From contig CALRPI020000001.1 in the NCBI GenBank assembly GCA_943370025.1, positions 1 to 64,000 on the forward strand: 64,000 bases of DNA. Reading direction: 5' to 3'. The translations under genes and the position numbers were made by a program. How positions within the stretch are numbered: position 1 is the first letter of the stretch; each line of letters starts with the position of its first letter. Positions 25,724-33,470 of the stretch are shown here, one piece after another. The notes beneath the pieces were generated by a model. The model saw only the letters and a program-made list of their open reading frames with translations. It was not told where the DNA came from and made no database searches. The DNA comes from JAAUUE01 sp943370025. Its GTDB lineage: Bacteria; Cyanobacteriota; Cyanobacteriia; Cyanobacteriales; JAAUUE01.

Positions 25724-26956
25724 ATGACTATTAAAGTTTTACATTTATCTGACGTGCATATGGGCAGTGGTTTCTCCCACGGCAAGGTGAATCCAACTAC
25801 GGGGTTGAATACTCGTTTGGAAGATTTTAGTAATACCTTGGGGTTATGTATCGATCGCGCCCTTGCCGAACCTGTGGATTTAGTCATCTTCGGTGGCGAT
25901 GCCTTCCCCGATGCTACACCGCCGCCCTACGTGCAGGAAGCTTTTGCCAGTCAGTTTCGCCGCCTAGTCGATGCCGGAATCCCCACCGTGTTACTAGTGG
26001 GCAACCACGATCAACATTCCCAAGGCTTGGGGGGAGCTAGTTTATCCATCTACCGAACTTTGGGAGTGCCGGGGTTTATTGTCGGCGATCGCCTGACTAC
26101 CCACAAAATTCCTACTAACAATGGCATGGTGCAAATTGTCACTCTGCCGTGGCTGACCCGTTCCACCCTGATGACGCGGGAAGAAACCGCCGAGTTATCC
26201 CTTGCGGAAATTAATAAACTATTGATGGAGCGTCTGGCTCCGGTGATTGAATTTGAAATACGTCAACTTGATCCCGAATTACCTACGATCCTGCTAGCAC
26301 ACCTGATGGCCGATCGAGCCAGTTTGGGGGCAGAGAGATTCCTCGCGGTGGGGAAGGGGTTTACGATTCCTTCGGGGTTTTTGACCCGTGATTGCTTTGA
26401 TTATGTGGCTCTTGGTCATGTCCATAAACACCAGAACCTCAACCCCAGCAATGATCCTCCGGTAATCTATCCCGGCAGTATTGAGCGGGTGGATTTTAGT
26501 GAAGAAAAGGAAGAGAAGGGCTACGTGATGATTGATCTCGATCGAGGCAAAGCCATCTGGGAATTTTGCCCTCTGCCAGCACGGGTTTTTCAAACTATTG
26601 AGGTGGATTTATCTAAATCTGAAGACCCCCAAGCCGATCTGGTGAAAGCAATTTCTAAAAAGCAAATCAGTGAGGCAGTAGTCCGGGTGATCTACAAAGT
26701 CCATCCCGACCAACTGGATGCGATCGCTATGAATGCTCTCCACGAATGCCTGACCTCTGCCCACAGCTACACCATCCAAGCGGAGCTAATCAGTCAACTT
26801 TCTGTGCCTCGGCTGCCGGAACTGGGTGTGGATACTAGCGTTGACCCCCTCGTGGCGTTGCAAACCTATTTGAATCACCATAGCCGCCTCAGTGCGATCG
26901 CTCCCCAAATGTTAGAGGCAGCCCATCGACTGTTGGCAACGGCGACCAGTGACTAG
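25724..26956 (+). CDS. sbcD: SbcD/Mre11-type DNA repair exonuclease
   Basis: 410 residues. The calcineurin-like nuclease domain has all metal motifs: LSDVHMG, FGGDAFPD, LVGNHDQH, AHLMAD and ALGHVHKH. A capping region follows, about 280-400. It would act with SbcC ATPase on hairpins and broken ends. SbcC is not in the window, as is common in cyanobacteria. Given the many long palindromes here, SbcCD activity is of interest. It starts 92 bases after the Uma2 gene. Confidence 0.9.
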   Translation: MTIKVLHLSDVHMGSGFSHGKVNPTTGLNTRLEDFSNTLGLCIDRALAEPVDLVIFGGDAFPDATPPPYVQEAFASQFRRLVDAGIPTVLLVGNHDQHSQGLGGASLSIYRTLGVPGFIVGDRLTTHKIPTNNGMVQIVTLPWLTRSTLMTREETAELSLAEINKLLMERLAPVIEFEIRQLDPELPTILLAHLMADRASLGAERFLAVGKGFTIPSGFLTRDCFDYVALGHVHKHQNLNPSNDPPVIYPGSIERVDFSEEKEEKGYVMIDLDRGKAIWEFCPLPARVFQTIEVDLSKSEDPQADLVKAISKKQISEAVVRVIYKVHPDQLDAIAMNALHECLTSAHSYTIQAELISQLSVPRLPELGVDTSVDPLVALQTYLNHHSRLSAIAPQMLEAAHRLLATATSD

Positions 26957-27103
26957 TTTAGACTGCTAGGGAAATAGGGAAAATGCCAACTACATAATAC
27001 CGAAAACTATTTCGCCTCACTGTAGTAGTTGATAGGTAATGAGATTGGCAACTATTTCGACCAAGCGATCGTCCTATCAAGAAACATCTTCCTATCCATA
27101 ACT

Positions 27104-27328
27104 ATGAAATATCTCAAACTATCTCGCAAAGCTCTTCTCTTTGTAGCAATTTTCTACACTTTTTACTTGATTAAATCGGGTTTAGGGATTAATATTTCCC
27201 ACAACTACCACCTCAAAGATGTTTTTATCCGTCCAGTTGAATTGGTCAAAGCTACAGCCCATAGGTTCTTGAAATCTCCAGCCCAGACCAATCCCACTAA
27301 AGTCTCTGGAATAGTGCTAAACAAGTAA
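27104..27328 (+). CDS. hypothetical single-helix membrane protein, 74 aa
   Basis: MKYLKLSRKALLFVAIFYTF: a basic start followed by one hydrophobic segment (about 10-28), then a polar tail. No family is recognised. An in-frame TTG at 27029 would lengthen it by 25 residues, but the ATG gives a typical membrane N-terminus. Real but unassigned. Confidence 0.5.
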   Translation: MKYLKLSRKALLFVAIFYTFYLIKSGLGINISHNYHLKDVFIRPVELVKATAHRFLKSPAQTNPTKVSGIVLNK

Positions 27329-27386
27329 GGATATCTCCCTGTCAAAGTTGGGGAGCTGGGGGGGTGATTCCGGTTAATAGTTAATA

Positions 27387-28124
27387 ATGATGCAAAAATC
27401 TAATTACGCCTCAATCGATCGATTAGCGGAAGTTCCAGTACTCAGGGATATACAAACTGTCGACCTCATTGCCTTACAACCTGATGCAATTCTTCATATT
27501 TATCAGAAGGGAGAAGTCGTCATGCATGAAGGAGATCGCCTATCTCCACAACTCTACATATTGTTGCAAGGCGAACTCCGACTCACTCGCAGCGGGACAT
27601 CAGGGAAAGAAACCTTATTCCGCACCCTATTTCCTCAGGAGATTTTCGCGGCTCCAGCACTTTTCGGAGATGCGATCGCCCCCGCCACAGTTACTGCCAT
27701 GATGATTTCCCAAGTTTTGACCATCGAACGGGAAGCACTACTTCAGCAAATTCAGAATACGCCTGAAGTAGCGTTGAGGATTTTAGAAATTTATAACCAG
27801 CGTTTGCAAAAGATGCATCAAACGATTCATGATTTAGTCTCAGAACAAGCGAGCGTTAGATTAGCGCATCTACTGCAAAACTATGTCACCCAATACGGTG
27901 TGATGACTAGTCCCCAAGGAGACGAGCTAAATCTCAAACTCTCTCATTATCAAATTGCTCGGACTATTGGTATTACCTACGAAGAATCCGTCCGACTATT
28001 TAGCCAACTAAAAACCATTGCACAATATCAGCGCAATGGAAAAATCACGATTCTTGACTGGGAGAAGTTAAATGCAATTGCGGATGGATTACTTAATCTT
28101 AAAGAAATTAGCACTTCGGATTAG
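27387..28124 (+). CDS. Crp/Fnr-family transcription regulator
   Basis: 245 residues. The cNMP-binding-type beta roll at about 20-140 (KGEVVMHEGDRLSPQLYILLQGELRL) lacks the Arg of a cyclic-nucleotide phosphate cassette (FAAPALFGDAIAPATV), so it probably does not bind cAMP. A dimer helix follows, then a C-terminal winged helix-turn-helix (LSHYQIARTIGITYEESVRLFSQL). There are no cysteine clusters for an FeS centre. The ligand is unknown. It faces a globin gene convergently (99 bases apart). Confidence 0.88.
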   Translation: MMQKSNYASIDRLAEVPVLRDIQTVDLIALQPDAILHIYQKGEVVMHEGDRLSPQLYILLQGELRLTRSGTSGKETLFRTLFPQEIFAAPALFGDAIAPATVTAMMISQVLTIEREALLQQIQNTPEVALRILEIYNQRLQKMHQTIHDLVSEQASVRLAHLLQNYVTQYGVMTSPQGDELNLKLSHYQIARTIGITYEESVRLFSQLKTIAQYQRNGKITILDWEKLNAIADGLLNLKEISTSD

Positions 28125-28222
28125 TCCTAATTCTATTTCACGAAAAGAGCAATACTTATAATTTTTAACCTTACATAGGGCACAAAGCCTTCATTGGTGT
28201 CAACTTAATATCAAAGGCAGTT

Positions 28223-28636
28223 CTATTTACTGTTTTCAGCACCTGCCAACATCAGTTCGGCAACTGCGGTATAAGCATCAACCCAAGCTTGCTCGATCGA
28301 TGGAGTCCAAGCTTCCTGTAAATAATGGGCAAATGTTTTTAATAAAGCCCCACCCACCATTGGATAATGTTCAGCTAGTACACCATACTTGACATGCCTT
28401 GTACCCAAACCACTGAGTGTATTAGTTAATACATCGGGTTTCCGGAGGCTTTCGACTACAAATTCCAACGATTTGAAAAGTTTCTTTTTTTGCTCTGCCA
28501 TATCAGGATTAGTAAATAAAGGTCTAACGATCGGATAGTCCTGAAACAAAATGGCATAGAAAGTATCGGCAAATTCGGTACCGCGATCTTTCACTTGAGA
28601 AAAACTAGACTCTAATAGTTGAAGATTCAAAGACAT
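28223..28636 (-). CDS. single-domain globin (flavohaemoglobin-type pocket)
   Basis: 137 residues. Haem-pocket residues fit the flavohaemoglobin/VHb class: Tyr27 (B10), Gln49 (E7) and proximal His81 (F8) in RHVKYGV. The E7-F8 spacing equals that of E. coli Hmp. There is no reductase domain. It could bind O2 or act as an NO dioxygenase with a separate reductase. An isolated end of repeat D lies just upstream of the start. Confidence 0.9.
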   Translation of the reverse strand: MSLNLQLLESSFSQVKDRGTEFADTFYAILFQDYPIVRPLFTNPDMAEQKKKLFKSLEFVVESLRKPDVLTNTLSGLGTRHVKYGVLAEHYPMVGGALLKTFAHYLQEAWTPSIEQAWVDAYTAVAELMLAGAENSK

Positions 28637-28750
28637 AAAATAGTTGCTCCTGATGATTTCCTGCTAGTAGTCTGTCAAACTCCAGCAAGTTTATCCATGA
28701 GGTAGCTCATAGATTAAACTAACTTTGTTGAGCATATTCCCTAAAACCCC

Positions 28751-29557
28751 ATGCCTAAACCTATTACTCCTAAACTTGTTACTCCCGATCCTGTTACTCC
28801 TGTTCCTGCTCAATCTGTCACCAATGAATTAATCTATCGCTACCCTCCCCTAGAAGCAGGAATTTTGCTCAAGCGCTACAAGAGATTTTTTGCCGATATT
28901 CAACTTGATTCAGGAGAAACCATCACCGCCCACTGCCCGAATACTGGTCCCATGACTGGAGTTTCGACGGTACGCAGCAGAGTCCAAGTTTCTAAGAGTG
29001 ATAACCCCAAGCGGAAACTAGCTTACACTTGGGAGCTAATTGCGATGGGGGATCAGCCAGATTCTGGTGAGGAGGTTTGGGTCGGGGTGAATACTTCCAT
29101 GCCCAACCGAATTACCAAACTTGTCCTAGAGAAAAATCTCCTGCCCCAGTTGGGCAGTTATCAAGAAATTAAATCCGAAGTTCCCTACGGCGAAGATAAA
29201 GGTAGTCGGATTGATTTCTTGTTGACGGGAGCAGAGGGTTTCACCCCAACTTATGTTGAGGTCAAGAGTACCACCTTGGCAGAGCCGCCCTTGGCATTGT
29301 TCCCAGATACAGAAACCACTAGGGGACAAAAGCACCTGCGAGAACTCACCGCCCTCCTGCCCCAATCACGGGGAGTAATGTTGTATTTTATTAATCGTGG
29401 GGATTGCGATCGCTTTAGCCCCGGCGATGCCTACGATCCTACCTACGGTAAACTTTTGAGAGAAGGAGTAAAGCAAGGTCTGGAGGTGTTGCCCTGTCGA
29501 TTTGCGATCACTCCAGAGGGTATCTCCTATCTTGGTTTAGCAGAGTTAGTTCTATAG
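28751..29557 (+). CDS. sfsA: DNA/RNA nuclease SfsA family
   Basis: 268 residues. Conserved SfsA features: LLKRYKRFFADIQL, TAHCPNTGPMTG, NTSMPN, GSRIDFLLTG, YVEVKSTTL with the PD-(D/E)XK-type Glu-x-Lys, LFPDTETTRGQKHLREL and LYFINRGDCDRF. The N-terminus has an extra Thr/Pro-rich run (KPITPKLVTPDPVTPVPA) coded by degenerate repeats. No later ATG is suitable, so the start at 28751 stands. The in vivo role is poorly defined. Confidence 0.92.
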   Translation: MPKPITPKLVTPDPVTPVPAQSVTNELIYRYPPLEAGILLKRYKRFFADIQLDSGETITAHCPNTGPMTGVSTVRSRVQVSKSDNPKRKLAYTWELIAMGDQPDSGEEVWVGVNTSMPNRITKLVLEKNLLPQLGSYQEIKSEVPYGEDKGSRIDFLLTGAEGFTPTYVEVKSTTLAEPPLALFPDTETTRGQKHLRELTALLPQSRGVMLYFINRGDCDRFSPGDAYDPTYGKLLREGVKQGLEVLPCRFAITPEGISYLGLAELVL

Positions 29558-29575
29558 AAATTATGCACATCGATA

Positions 29576-29682
29576 TTACAGCACTTTGCGTTCAAATGAG
29601 ACACATCACAAATATTGAAAGTCCTATCAATGTTGGGTTTGAGAGTGGGTGGCTGTAGCCACCCACTCTCAAACTGCTGTAA
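29576..29682. repeat. repeat family B, full-length copy (107 bp)
   Basis: Ends TTACAGCA and TGCTGTAA are perfect 8-bp inverted repeats. The left half holds CTTTGCGTTCAAATGAGACA and TATCAATGTTGGGTTTG; the right half is the hairpin GAGAGTGGGTGGCT / AGCCACCCACTCTC. This is the reference copy for the family. An adjacent TAGGGTGGGCAGTGCCCACC palindrome follows (29685-29712). Confidence 0.85.
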
Positions 29683-29738
29683 GTAGGGTGGGCAGTGCCC
29701 ACCTTACCCTACTAAATTAAGTACTAAATAAAATCTCT

Positions 29739-30443
29739 ATGCACCAAAAACCTTGGCTCAAAATTTTCACAGTTATTATCTGTTTATTCTTAGCAGTTAA
29801 TCTATCTGCCTGCGGCAAAAAAATATCTGAAATTACCGGGACTCCCCGCCCCGGTTGGGTAGCAATTAAAGGTGAAGGAGTTGCCCTGTTTTTACCCCAA
29901 GGATTTGTGGGGGGAAATCCGGGACGAGATTTGGATAAAATCACCGAGCAATTAAAGGCGATCGATCCCAATTATGAGCAAAAACTATTAGGCATTACCC
30001 AAAATCCTACCGCTGTGGCTTTACTTGCTTTTAAGTATGCTTTTGATACTTCTACTATTGAGCCTCAAAACACAAAAGATTGGAGTATAAGTGGCAATAT
30101 TCCTGCACCTAATAATATCGCTACTATTAATGTTAATATCACTAACCAATCCCTGCCAAAGGAAGCATCTTTGAATAGTATCATGGAGAGTAGTAGCCAA
30201 AAAATCGCCAAGATTTATCAGGTTTCCGAACAGAAAATAATCTCCATTAAGCAACAAGATGGAGCAAGAATTATCGCCGCCACTCCTAATAGCAAACCAG
30301 CCATCAAACAAGTCTTCTATTTAATTCCTAAGACAGAGCAGAAAAAGCTCTGGGTAGTTACCTATACAACCCTTAGTCAAGACTTTGATAGTTTTTTACC
30401 TATGTTCACAGAAAGCATAGAAACTCTGCAATTTCTTTCTTGA
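29739..30443 (+). CDS. putative lipoprotein, 234 aa
   Basis: A lipoprotein signal peptide is clear: charged start, hydrophobic IFTVIICLFLAV and lipobox NLSAC with Cys27. The mature part (GWVAIKGEGVALFLPQGFVGG...) resembles cyanobacterial lipoproteins of unknown function with a PsbP-like or stress-type beta fold, but I cannot assign a family. It is probably anchored in the periplasmic face of a membrane. No operon partner. Confidence 0.75.
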   Translation: MHQKPWLKIFTVIICLFLAVNLSACGKKISEITGTPRPGWVAIKGEGVALFLPQGFVGGNPGRDLDKITEQLKAIDPNYEQKLLGITQNPTAVALLAFKYAFDTSTIEPQNTKDWSISGNIPAPNNIATINVNITNQSLPKEASLNSIMESSSQKIAKIYQVSEQKIISIKQQDGARIIAATPNSKPAIKQVFYLIPKTEQKKLWVVTYTTLSQDFDSFLPMFTESIETLQFLS

Positions 30444-30450
30444 TTTGATT

Positions 30451-30532
30451 AGAGGTCATTTATCAAGTGGTTATAAAGTCTGATTTTCCGCCCCCGCCGG
30501 GGGCGGAAAATCAGACTTTATAAATAGCCTCT
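30451..30532. repeat. palindromic repeat family C, copy 3
   Basis: AGAGGTCATTTATCAAG to TTATAAATAGCCTCT around a long hairpin, AAGTCTGATTTTCCGCCCCC / GGGGCGGAAAATCAGACTT. It is the cleanest copy of the family and lies in the lipoprotein-nadK gap. Confidence 0.85.
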
Positions 30533-30568
30533 TAGGGATTAATGTAGGTAAAGTCATGGTGGAATATA

Positions 30569-31489
30569 GTGGAGTTAAAACAAGTCATTATCGCTTACAA
30601 ATCTGGGCATTCCCAAAGCCAGAAATGGGCCGATCGCTGTGCTAGGGAGCTAGAACAATTGGGCTGTGATGTATTGATGGGACCAAGCGGAATTAGGGAT
30701 AATCCTTTTCCTGTCTTCCTTGCTTCGGCAAATCAACCCATTGACCTGTGCATTGTCCTCGGAGGCGATGGCACAGTTTTGGCGGCGGCGCGGCAGTTGG
30801 CTCCAGAGGGGATTCCCCTATTGGCAATTAATATTGGTGGGCATTTGGGTTTTTTGACTGAGCCGATCGAGGAATTTGAGAATACCCAAAAAGTTTGGGA
30901 GCGCCTCCAAGAAGATCGTTATGCCATCCAACGGCGAATGATGCTCCAAGCAAGGCTTTATGAAGGGGATAGACGAGATTGTGAACCGATTAGTGACAAT
31001 TTCTTTTGTTTGAATGAAATGTGCATCAAACCTGCCAGTATCGATCGAATGCCCACGGCAATTATCGAGATGGAAGTAGACGGGGAAGTGGTGGATCAGT
31101 ACCAAGGAGATGGTTTATTAGTCGCCACCCCTACGGGTTCAACTTGTTACAACGCCTCGGCAAATGGCTCGATCGTCCATCCCGGCATGGAGGCAATTAT
31201 TGTTACCCCCATTTGTCCCTTGAGTTTGTCTAGTCGTCCCTTGATGTTACCAGCAGGCTCGGTGGTGAGTGTCTGGGCGCTGGGAGATTTTGAGACAAAT
31301 AATAAGTTGTGGACTGATAGTGCGATCGCAACTTCTATTTATCCGGGACAAAGAATCGATATTCGCATGGCAGATTTTCAAGGCAAGTTTATTTTATTGC
31401 GAGAAAATTATTCTTTCTATCAAACACTGCGAGAAAAATTACAATGGGCAGGAGCAAGAATTAAATACACCAATAATCATCATAATTAA
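30569..31489 (+). CDS. nadK: NAD kinase
   Basis: 306 residues. It phosphorylates NAD to NADP. Motifs: CIVLGGDGTVLAAARQLA, GHLGFLTEP, FFCLNEMCI (the NE/D motif), GDGLLVATPTGSTCYNASANGS and PICPLSLSSRPLMLP. Start GTG at 30569 gives MELKQVIIAYK, the common cyanobacterial N-terminus; a nearby ATG at 30556 is out of frame. Cyanobacteria carry two NAD kinases; this looks like one of the two standard types. Confidence 0.94.
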   Translation: MELKQVIIAYKSGHSQSQKWADRCARELEQLGCDVLMGPSGIRDNPFPVFLASANQPIDLCIVLGGDGTVLAAARQLAPEGIPLLAINIGGHLGFLTEPIEEFENTQKVWERLQEDRYAIQRRMMLQARLYEGDRRDCEPISDNFFCLNEMCIKPASIDRMPTAIIEMEVDGEVVDQYQGDGLLVATPTGSTCYNASANGSIVHPGMEAIIVTPICPLSLSSRPLMLPAGSVVSVWALGDFETNNKLWTDSAIATSIYPGQRIDIRMADFQGKFILLRENYSFYQTLREKLQWAGARIKYTNNHHN

Positions 31490-31498
31490 CCCTCGTAG

Positions 31499-31690
31499 GG
31501 TGGTGTTTTATTAGTGGATGAAATTGATACAGGACTGCACTTTAGCACCATGACTGATATGTGGAAATTAGTCTGGGAAACGTCTAAACGGCTTAATGTT
31601 CAGGTTTTTGCTACTACTAATAGTGATGATTGCTGGAAGAGTTTAGCTGATATTGCAAATCTGGATAATCCAAGTAGGGAATTAAGTTTG
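31499..31690 (+). pseudogene. fragment of AAA/ABC-type ATPase (Walker B region)
   Basis: From 31499 the frame reads GGVLLVDEIDTGLHF...MWKLVWETSKRLNVQVFATTNSDDCWKSLADIA, which is the Walker B and H-loop region of an OLD-type ATPase (usually VFATTHS). It begins 9 bases after the nadK stop, right after an in-frame TAG, so everything N-terminal is gone. It then runs into the next relic, so a deletion probably fused the two. Confidence 0.8.
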
Positions 31691-32104
31691 GAATTTGGAT
31701 TATGCCAGATAATAAAATGCGGGGAATATTAGAGACTTTCTTGACTTCTATAGCGATCCTAAATGGTTTCACCCGCCGAAGGCGGGTGAAACCATTTACT
31801 AAAAGCAAGTTGACTTGGCAACTGTTAGAAAATGATTTAGGACTGCTATATAATTCCTACAGAAAACGAACCACTATGGCAGTTTGCCCAATCAGCAACT
31901 CAAGAAGCAAAAAGTAAGGAAGCAACATTTAAGGATACTCATTTAGATAAGGCAAATATTTATACGTGGTTAGCTTGGCAGTATCCGCCGGGACTACAAA
32001 TACATGAGCCAATTAAACACAGCAAGGATCAAATCCTATATCCACAGCATCCTAATGCTCAAAAGTTTGTGGCTTGGTTTAAGGCTTTGTATGACCTGAC
32101 CTGA
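31684..32104 (+). pseudogene. DUF3226-type gene relic, interrupted by MITE A
   Basis: Frame from 31684 reads KFGIWIMPDNKMRGILETFL, the C-terminal half of DUF3226 proteins. The MITE at 31751-31848 interrupts it. Removing 98 bp plus one TA copy restores one frame through SIIPTENEPLWQFAQ..., ...DKANIYTWLAWQYPPG and ...HPNAQKFVAWFKALYDLT, then TGA at 32102-32104. The N-terminal half is missing (TAG at 31675). The preceding ATPase fragment suggests an old ATPase plus DUF3226 pair. Confidence 0.88.
31751..31848. mobile_element. MITE family A inserted in a gene, with TA duplication
   Basis: 98 bp. Ends TAGCGATCCTAAAT and ATTTAGGACTGCTA; inner hairpin GGTTTCACCCGCC / GGCGGGTGAAACC. TA at 31749-31750 and 31849-31850 is the target duplication, proven by the restored reading frame. 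TA duplication and ends of this kind fit mobilisation by an IS630/Tc1-mariner-type transposase. It is nearly identical to the copy at 55175-55272. Confidence 0.92.
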
Positions 32105-32191
32105 TCGATCGATTATCTAGGACTGCTATAGTTAAACCCTGAAGCAAATAATTTTAAGTAATTTTTCAAGTAATTTAGGTAAGCGATCGCT

Positions 32192-33247
32192 ATGACTGAC
32201 AAATCCCTAGAATCCCTCTCCGCCGACCTCCAACAGTTGATCACCAAACTTCCAGACCTCGAACATGGCAAATGGATTCAAAGAGCTTTAGCAGTTTTAT
32301 TGAGAATTACTGGGGAAGAAATTGAGCGTCTAGATTGGAAAATCCTCACCGCCGCTCTAGAAGATATGGAAGGAGCCTTTCAGGTGTTTTATCAATACCA
32401 CCATATTCGGAAGATTGCCATTTTTGGCAGTGCCAGAACCCCCAAAGATAAGCCAGAGTATCAACTAGCGGTGGATTTTGCCCAGTTCATTACCCAACAG
32501 GGCTACATGGTGATGACCGGGGCTGGGGGTGGGATTATGGAAGCCGCCAACGAGGGCGCGGGGATGGAAAATTCCTTTGGCTTAAATATTATGCTGCCCT
32601 TTGAACAGGGAGCTAATCGGTTTATTGAGGGTGATTCTAAGTTAATTCGGTTTAAATATTTCTTTACTCGGAAGTTATTTTTCCTGAGGGAAAGTGATGC
32701 GATCGCTGCGTTTCCCGGCGGCTTTGGTACTCTAGATGAAACTTTTGAATCTCTAACTCTTTCCCAAACCGGAAAATTTGGTCCCATTCCCATTATCCTC
32801 ATCGATTATCCCGGCGGCAACTATTGGAATGCTTGGCAAGAATATGTCGAAGAACATTTGGTTAAGCGGGGTTTAGTTAGTGGTCATGATGGTAGTTTAT
32901 ATACCATTACCGACGACATAGAAGTTGCTTGTCAAACTATTAGTAACTTCTATCGAGTTTTCCACTCTAGTCGCTATGTGGGAGATAAGTTTGTGATCAG
33001 ACTGAAGCAGGATTTATCTGACGAGAATATTACCTATCTCAATGATAATTTCCAAGATATTCTTGTTTCTGGAAAGATTGCCAAAACCGCTGCTTTTCCG
33101 GAAGAAGCTGGCGATCCATCCATTGATTTACCTCGTTTGTTTTTACACTTTAATCAAAGAGATTTAGGTCGTTTGTATCAACTAATTGGGGTAATTAATT
33201 CCCTAGGGATTTCTTCTGAAGCAATAGAACATCCAGAGATTAAATAA
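32192..33247 (+). CDS. LOG-family protein (nucleotide phosphoribohydrolase-like)
   Basis: 351 residues. The core, about 75-260, has IAIFGSART, TGAGGGIMEAANEGA and the hallmark PGGFGTLDETFE, followed by ILIDYPGGNYW. LOG enzymes release ribose-5-phosphate from nucleotide monophosphates. This longer cyanobacterial form has extra N- and C-terminal helical regions of unknown role. AAGCGATCGCT (HIP1) overlaps the region just before the ATG. Confidence 0.88.
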   Translation: MTDKSLESLSADLQQLITKLPDLEHGKWIQRALAVLLRITGEEIERLDWKILTAALEDMEGAFQVFYQYHHIRKIAIFGSARTPKDKPEYQLAVDFAQFITQQGYMVMTGAGGGIMEAANEGAGMENSFGLNIMLPFEQGANRFIEGDSKLIRFKYFFTRKLFFLRESDAIAAFPGGFGTLDETFESLTLSQTGKFGPIPIILIDYPGGNYWNAWQEYVEEHLVKRGLVSGHDGSLYTITDDIEVACQTISNFYRVFHSSRYVGDKFVIRLKQDLSDENITYLNDNFQDILVSGKIAKTAAFPEEAGDPSIDLPRLFLHFNQRDLGRLYQLIGVINSLGISSEAIEHPEIK

Positions 33248-33470
33248 CGTCAATTCAGGATAAGAAATACCCCTAATACCATTTTACGAAAACCAGCACC
33301 ATTATCGCTGGCTGAGCGAAGCCGAAGTAGCCAAAACTCTACGGGAAACTCCTGCTGCATTTGCCGTCCCTTCGACTTCGCTCAGGGAACTGGATTGTCC
33401 TCGCTCGATCAGGGAACGTCTATAGGCTCATGGTCAGATATTTTGCTTAAAGCGAATTCAGGGTAAATAG
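33248..33470. repeat. short dispersed inverted motifs between convergent genes
   Basis: The gap contains GGCTGAGCGAAGCCGAAGTAGCC and CCCTTCGACTTCGCTCAGGG. These are copies of the short motif that also forms hairpin loops elsewhere. No gene is seen. Confidence 0.5.
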
